Part shown: positions 5,350 to 8,922 of the stretch, piece by piece
Layout: each line of letters opens with the position of its first letter
How positions within the stretch are numbered: position 1 is the first letter of the stretch
Assembly (NCBI GenBank): GCA_903889785.1
Contig: CAISYT010000048.1
Location: 1-8,922 of the forward strand
Direction: 5' to 3'
Source of the DNA: an uncultured Caulobacterales bacterium
Lineage (GTDB): Bacteria; Pseudomonadota; Alphaproteobacteria; Caulobacterales; Caulobacteraceae
DNA: 8,922 nt
Notes under the pieces: generated by a model
Told to the model about the DNA's origin: nothing
The model's input: only the letters and a program-made list of their open reading frames with translations
The model's database searches: none
Made by a program: the position numbers and the translations under genes

Positions 5350-6737
5350 CAGCCGAAGCTAAGCCCCGTCGGCGTGGATTTCTCGCGCAGGGTGACCAAC
5401 TCCTCCGCCAGGGTGGGATGCACCGCGCAGGTGCTGTCCCACTGCGCCTTGGTGACGCCCAGTTTCAGGGCGACAGCGGCCATCTGGATAATCTCCGGCG
5501 CATCGGGACCCACCACATGAACGCCCAGGATGCGGTCACTGTCGGGCTCGACCACCAGTTTGACGAGCGCCCGCTCCGCCTTGCTGGCGAAGGAAGTTTT
5601 CATCGGCCGGAACCGCGACATGTAGATATCCACCTCGCCGTATTGTTTCCGCGCATCGCCCTCGCTCAATCCCACGGTGCCAATCGGCGGCTGGGAGAAC
5701 ACGGCGGTGGCGACATCAGCGTGCTCGAAGCTCATCGGCTTGCGGTGAAATTCGGTGGAGACGAAGGCTGCAGCCTCGCGGATCGCCACGGGCGTCAAGT
5801 TGATGCGGTCGGTCACATCGCCCACGGCCCAGATATTGGCGACATTGGTTCTGGAATAGTCATCGACCTGCACGGCGCCGACGGCGTTCAGCGCCACCCC
5901 GGCCGCGTCCAGACCCAGGCCGCCAACATAGGGCGCGCGCCCGGTAGCGAACATCACCTGATCGGTCTCGAAGGCCGTGTCATTGCTAAGGTGGTTGACC
6001 AGGCCGGTGTCCGTCTTCTCGATCCGCGTGTGGGTACTGCCCAGGATGATGCGGATACCGCGCCTTTCCATCTCTTCGGCCACATGCCGGCGCACGTCGT
6101 CATCGAAACCGCGCAGTATATTCTCGCCGCGATAAATAATCGTAACTTCTGATCCCAAGCCATTGAAAATTCCTGCAAATTCAACGGCGATATAGCCAGC
6201 GCCAACAACGGTTACGCGCTTGGGCAGCTCGGGCAGATGGAAGGCTTCTTCCGAGGTGATCGCGTGCTCAATCCCATCCAGCGCCGTCGGCTTGACCGGC
6301 CGCCCGCCGGTCGCGATCAGAATTCGTTCAGCGGTATAGGTGCCAGCATCGTCGCCCGTCATCTCAATGGTATGGGCGTCTTTCAGCACGGCGCGCCCGT
6401 ACAGCAGCCTGGCCCCCGCCTTGCTCAGGTTGGCGACATAGAGGCCCGACAGCCGAGCGATCTCAACGTCCTTGGCGGTGATGAACCGCGTCCAGTCGAA
6501 CGTCGCCAAGACAGGGCTCCAACCGTAGCTCTCTGATAATAAGAAATGGTTTGAATATTCAGAGGCATAGACCATAAACTTCTTGGGCACACAGCCGCGC
6601 ACCACACAGGTTCCCCCGACGCGATATTCCTCGGCCACCGCCACGCGCGCACCGGTCATCGCCGCCAGCCGTCCGGCGCGCACACCGCCCGAACCGGCAC
6701 CGATCACAAAGAGGTCGTAGTGGTAGGTCTGGCTCAT
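5349..6737 (-). CDS. gor: Glutathione-disulfide reductase
   Basis: This cytoplasmic FAD flavoenzyme reduces oxidised glutathione with NADPH. The 462-residue length is normal. Domains in order: the FAD site VIGAGSGG (11-18); the redox-active disulfide Cys44/Cys49 in GGTCVVRGCVPKK; the NADPH site GAGYIAVEFAG (179-189), with Arg203 and Arg209 (YRGENILRGFD) placed to bind the 2'-phosphate, which favours NADPH over NADH; the second FAD motif WAVGDV (303-308); and the dimerisation domain ending in CAVHPTLAEE, with catalytic His440 and Glu445. The Arg pair and the GCVPKK context separate it from dihydrolipoamide and mercuric reductases. The gene starts seven bases after the rpiA stop, with GAGGG overlapping that stop as ribosome-binding site. 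Two AT-rich patches with unusual codons are noted under findings. Confidence 0.95.
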   Translation of the reverse strand: MSQTYHYDLFVIGAGSGGVRAGRLAAMTGARVAVAEEYRVGGTCVVRGCVPKKFMVYASEYSNHFLLSESYGWSPVLATFDWTRFITAKDVEIARLSGLYVANLSKAGARLLYGRAVLKDAHTIEMTGDDAGTYTAERILIATGGRPVKPTALDGIEHAITSEEAFHLPELPKRVTVVGAGYIAVEFAGIFNGLGSEVTIIYRGENILRGFDDDVRRHVAEEMERRGIRIILGSTHTRIEKTDTGLVNHLSNDTAFETDQVMFATGRAPYVGGLGLDAAGVALNAVGAVQVDDYSRTNVANIWAVGDVTDRINLTPVAIREAAAFVSTEFHRKPMSFEHADVATAVFSQPPIGTVGLSEGDARKQYGEVDIYMSRFRPMKTSFASKAERALVKLVVEPDSDRILGVHVVGPDAPEIIQMAAVALKLGVTKAQWDSTCAVHPTLAEELVTLREKSTPTGLSFG

Positions 6738-6744
6738 TACGCCC

Positions 6745-7449
6745 TCACGGCAGAAGTTCAGTCACACGGCCGTCGGCCCCGCCGATGAGAGCCAGGTCGG
6801 CCAAGCCCAGGAACAGGCCATGATCGACAACGCCGGTCACGCCTTTCAGCGCCTCCGCCAAGGCCCAGGGATCAGCGATAGCGCCGCAATCAATGTCATA
6901 AATCAGGTTTCCGCCATCGGTACGGAACGGCTCGCCGCCCTGCTTGCGTAACTTGGGGACCATGGCAATGTCGGCGTCAGCCAGGACGTCGCAGATGCGA
7001 CGCGATGTGCCCTTATAGGCGAAGGCCGCCACCTCGACGGGCAGGGGAAAGGCACCCAGGCGCTTCACCGCCTTACCGGCATCGGCGATGACCACGCAGC
7101 GGCGACTGGCCTCCCAGACCAATTTCTCGCGCAACAGCGCCCCACCACCACCCTTGATCAACTCCAGCTCAGGCCCGATTTCGTCGGCCCCGTCGACGGT
7201 AATGTCGATGACCGAGACCTCGTCCACGCCAATCACGATCAAGCCAAGCTCGCGCGCCAGGGCGGCCGTAGCCTCAGAGGTCGGCACACCGCGGATGTCG
7301 ATATTCCGCGCCGCTAGGGCCCGCACGAAATGGGCGGCGGTCGAGCCCGTGCCTAGCCCCACGACCTGCCCCGACTCGATCAAGGCGGCGGCGGCCTCGC
7401 CAGCTATGCGTTTTTGCCCATCGGGTTCGAGTGAACCGGCGGAAGTCAT
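6745..7449 (-). CDS. rpiA: Ribose-5-phosphate isomerase A
   Basis: It interconverts ribose-5-phosphate and ribulose-5-phosphate in the non-oxidative pentose phosphate pathway in the cytoplasm. The 234 residues match the family length. Signatures are GLGTGSTAAHF (31-41, phosphate binding), PTSEAT (56-61), VDGADEI (85-91), KGGGGALLREK (99-109) and VVDHGLF (207-213). The catalytic set Asp86, Asp89, Lys99 and Glu108 lines up with E. coli Asp81, Asp84, Lys94 and Glu103 at a constant shift of five. The ATG overlaps the glmU stop as ATGA, so translation is probably coupled. The pathway supplies erythrose-4-phosphate, a substrate of the DAHP synthase further downstream, though the two genes need not be co-regulated. 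Confidence 0.96.
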   Translation of the reverse strand: MTSAGSLEPDGQKRIAGEAAAALIESGQVVGLGTGSTAAHFVRALAARNIDIRGVPTSEATAALARELGLIVIGVDEVSVIDITVDGADEIGPELELIKGGGGALLREKLVWEASRRCVVIADAGKAVKRLGAFPLPVEVAAFAYKGTSRRICDVLADADIAMVPKLRKQGGEPFRTDGGNLIYDIDCGAIADPWALAEALKGVTGVVDHGLFLGLADLALIGGADGRVTELLP

Positions 7450-8792
7450 TCGGCTTTCTTCGCCTCCTTGCCCGCACGGAAGGCTTTGGCCCAGCCGGGC
7501 TTATTGAGCTGGGCCGCGCGCCCAAGCGCCAGTGCGTCGGCTTCGACGTCTTTTGTGATCACCGATCCGGTGCCGGTCATGGCCCGGTCGCCCACGCTGA
7601 CCGGCGCGACCAACAGGCTATTAGAGCCGATGAAGGCCCCCTCGCCCACATGGGTGTCGAACTTCTCGAAGCCGTCGTAGTTGCAGAAGATGGTGCCGGC
7701 CCCGATGTTCGCCCCTGCCCCCACGCTGCCATCGCCCAGATAGCTGAGGTGGTTGGCCTTCGCGCCCGTGCCAATCTTGACCTTCTTCACCTCGACGAAG
7801 TTGCCGATGTGGGCGCCCGCACCGATGTCCGCTCCCGGCCGCAGGCGAGCGTAGGGGCCGATGATTGCCCCTTCGCGCACGTGAGCCCCTTCCAGATGGC
7901 TGAAAGCCCTGATCTGCGCCCCAGCCTCAACCGTGACGCCGGGCCCGAATACAACGTTGGGTTCAAGGGTAACGCCGGCGGAAATCTTGGTGTCCCAACA
8001 GAGGAACACCGTCTGCGGGGCGCTCATCGCCACGCCAGCATCCAGAGCGTCGCGGCGGCGACTGCCCTGCCAGATGGCCTCGGCGGCGGCCAGCTCTGCC
8101 TGGCTATTGACCCCTTGCACCGCCAATTCCGGCGCCATGGCAGCGCGGGTATGCAGGTCTCGGCCATGGGCCAGGCCGACGATATCGGTCAGGTAGTACT
8201 CGCCCTTGCTGTTCTCATTGGTGACTTGGCTGAGCAGGTCGAACAGCAAAGCCCGGTCGGCCGCCAGCACGCCGCTGTTGCAGTACTTAATCGCGAGCAC
8301 ATTGGCGTCGGCCTCCTTGGCCTCGACAATGCGCAGTAACGTACCTTGCGGGTCGATGATCAGCCGACCGTAATCGCCTGGGTCGCGGGCTACGAAGCCC
8401 AGCACGGCTAGGTCCGCGCCTGTCTCGCGCAGGTCGAATAGCGGCAGCACAGCGGGGGCCCGTAACAGCGGGCAGTCGGCATAGGTCACCACCACATCGC
8501 CATCGAAACCCGCCAGGGCCGTCTTGGCGGCCAGCACGGCGTGGGCCGTGCCCAGCGGCGGGTCCTGGATCGCCACAGCCTCGGCACCCAGGCGTTTTTT
8601 CACATTCTCGCCCACCGCCGGGCTGTGAATTCCAACCACCACAACGATCTTCTCGCAGCCCATGGCCTGGGCGGCATCGATGGCGTGGTCCAGCAGGGTG
8701 CGCCCGGCGAGCAGATGCAACACCTTGGGCGTGGGCGAGCGCATACGCGTGCCCTGTCCGGCGGCGAGAATAACGGCGGCGCGTGCGGTCAT
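7446..8792 (-). CDS. glmU: Bifunctional GlcNAc-1-phosphate uridyltransferase / glucosamine-1-phosphate acetyltransferase
   Basis: It makes UDP-N-acetylglucosamine in two steps: acetylation of glucosamine-1-phosphate, then uridylyl transfer. The product is a precursor of peptidoglycan and lipid A. The protein has 448 residues (E. coli 456). The N-terminal uridyltransferase domain (about 1-230) has LAAGQGTRMRS (9-19), Lys23, the metal ligand Asp106 in YADCPLL and GVNS with Asn229. The C-terminal left-handed beta helix (about 255-430) has hexapeptide repeats, RLRPG with Arg318, the catalytic His348 in KANHLSYLGD, and GAGTIFCNYDG (365-375). I chose the ATG at 8792 because MTARAAVILAAG is the standard N-terminus; GGAA lies five bases upstream. 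The frame stays open to 8921, but the extra 43 residues show no family features and run into the divergent gene. It heads the operon with rpiA, gor and the ligase-like gene. Confidence 0.96.
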   Translation of the reverse strand: MTARAAVILAAGQGTRMRSPTPKVLHLLAGRTLLDHAIDAAQAMGCEKIVVVVGIHSPAVGENVKKRLGAEAVAIQDPPLGTAHAVLAAKTALAGFDGDVVVTYADCPLLRAPAVLPLFDLRETGADLAVLGFVARDPGDYGRLIIDPQGTLLRIVEAKEADANVLAIKYCNSGVLAADRALLFDLLSQVTNENSKGEYYLTDIVGLAHGRDLHTRAAMAPELAVQGVNSQAELAAAEAIWQGSRRRDALDAGVAMSAPQTVFLCWDTKISAGVTLEPNVVFGPGVTVEAGAQIRAFSHLEGAHVREGAIIGPYARLRPGADIGAGAHIGNFVEVKKVKIGTGAKANHLSYLGDGSVGAGANIGAGTIFCNYDGFEKFDTHVGEGAFIGSNSLLVAPVSVGDRAMTGTGSVITKDVEADALALGRAAQLNKPGWAKAFRAGKEAKKAE

Positions 8793-8833
8793 AGGCGTTC
8801 CATCGGCGGCGACTCGGCTGCCTGCTGCTTGCA

Positions 8834-8849
8834 CTAAAGTTCCCTTTAG
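8834..8849. promoter_or_regulatory. Inverted repeat CTAAAG-TTCC-CTTTAG in the glmU/gph divergent promoter region
   Basis: Perfect six-base arms surround four bases in the 73-base gap between the two divergent starts (8792 and 8866). CTAAAG can be read on each strand. In the minus direction the context is GGCTAAAGG, which contains GCTAAA, the core of the Caulobacter -10 consensus GCTANAWC as I recall it. One arm could thus be the glmU -10 box and the other serve the phosphatase gene, or the whole dyad could be an operator covering both. I see no clear -35 boxes at the expected distance. Confidence 0.35.
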
Positions 8850-8865
8850 CCGAAAGGCGGCGATC

Positions 8866-8922
8866 ATGCATGATCTGCCAGACCTAATAGGTACCACGAT
8901 TGTCTTCGATCTCGACGGCACG
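8866..8922 (+). CDS. gph: HAD-family hydrolase, probably phosphoglycolate phosphatase (3' partial)
   Basis: Only the first 19 codons are present: MHDLPDLIGTTIVFDLDGT, running off the window edge. The end is HAD motif I (hydrophobic stretch, then DLDGT), whose first Asp is the phosphorylated nucleophile. The start is well supported by AAAGG at 8853-8857, eight bases upstream. The short lead before FDLDGT is as in Gph-type phosphatases, which salvage 2-phosphoglycolate in the cytoplasm. I recall Gph being encoded near glmU and rpiA in Caulobacterales, but the fragment cannot rule out another HAD hydrolase. It is divergent from glmU and shares a 73-base promoter region with it. Confidence 0.6.
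   Translation, partial: MHDLPDLIGTTIVFDLDGT

Noticed and set aside
7431..8339. 302-codon plus-strand open frame opposite glmU and the end of rpiA
   Set aside because: It mirrors the hexapeptide-repeat codons of glmU, no family features appear in the translation, and the opposite strand is clearly the coding one.
8793..8921. 43-residue N-terminal extension of GlmU
   Set aside because: It has no similarity to GlmU proteins, overlaps the divergent promoter region and the start of the phosphatase gene, and the ATG at 8792 gives the standard MTARAAVILAAG beginning.
1..8922. Mobile elements, CRISPR arrays, tRNA or rRNA genes, defence or secretion modules
   Set aside because: No transposase or integrase motif, no regularly spaced repeats, no tRNA-like fold, and every sizeable frame is accounted for by housekeeping or transport genes.

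Overview
The window reads as an ordinary, gene-dense chromosomal stretch of a GC-rich alphaproteobacterium. Caulobacterales (Caulobacter, Phenylobacterium, Brevundimonas or Asticcacaulis type) is my best guess. The guess rests on the coding style, a possible -35/-10 pair with the short spacing known from Caulobacter housekeeping promoters, and REP-like intergenic elements of a kind I recall from alphaproteobacteria. I see no phage, transposon, CRISPR, tRNA or rRNA, and no clear sign of horizontal transfer.

Layout. The left edge (1-132, plus strand) holds the end of an Ala/Pro/Val-rich protein. A 174-base intergenic region with palindromes and a REP-like element follows. A plus-strand gene for an unnamed conserved protein (307-1197) converges on a minus-strand MATE-family exporter (1194-2534), and their stop codons interlock in one CTAG. 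Everything else up to 8792 is on the minus strand. Read in transcription order it is glmU (start 8792), rpiA, gor, an O-antigen ligase-like membrane protein, then a class II DAHP synthase and the MATE gene. At the right edge a plus-strand HAD phosphatase, probably phosphoglycolate phosphatase gph, starts divergently from glmU.

How the genes work together. glmU, rpiA, gor and the ligase-like gene form a compact unit: a 4-base ATGA overlap, a 7-base gap and a 1-base TGATG overlap. This implies one transcript and probable translational coupling. The unit combines UDP-GlcNAc synthesis (peptidoglycan and lipid A precursor), the pentose phosphate pathway, glutathione redox balance and a surface-polysaccharide membrane enzyme. 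The DAHP synthase opens the shikimate pathway and uses erythrose-4-phosphate from the pentose phosphate pathway. It probably has its own promoter in the 84 bases upstream of its start.

The most interesting non-coding signals are two related REP-like elements. They lie upstream of the two convergent genes in the same orientation relative to each gene and at the same 26-base distance from each start codon. A perfect inverted repeat also sits in the glmU/gph divergent promoter region. The most interesting protein signal is an apparent Asp-to-Gly change in the N-terminal motif of the unnamed protein. I found no convincing new multi-gene system.
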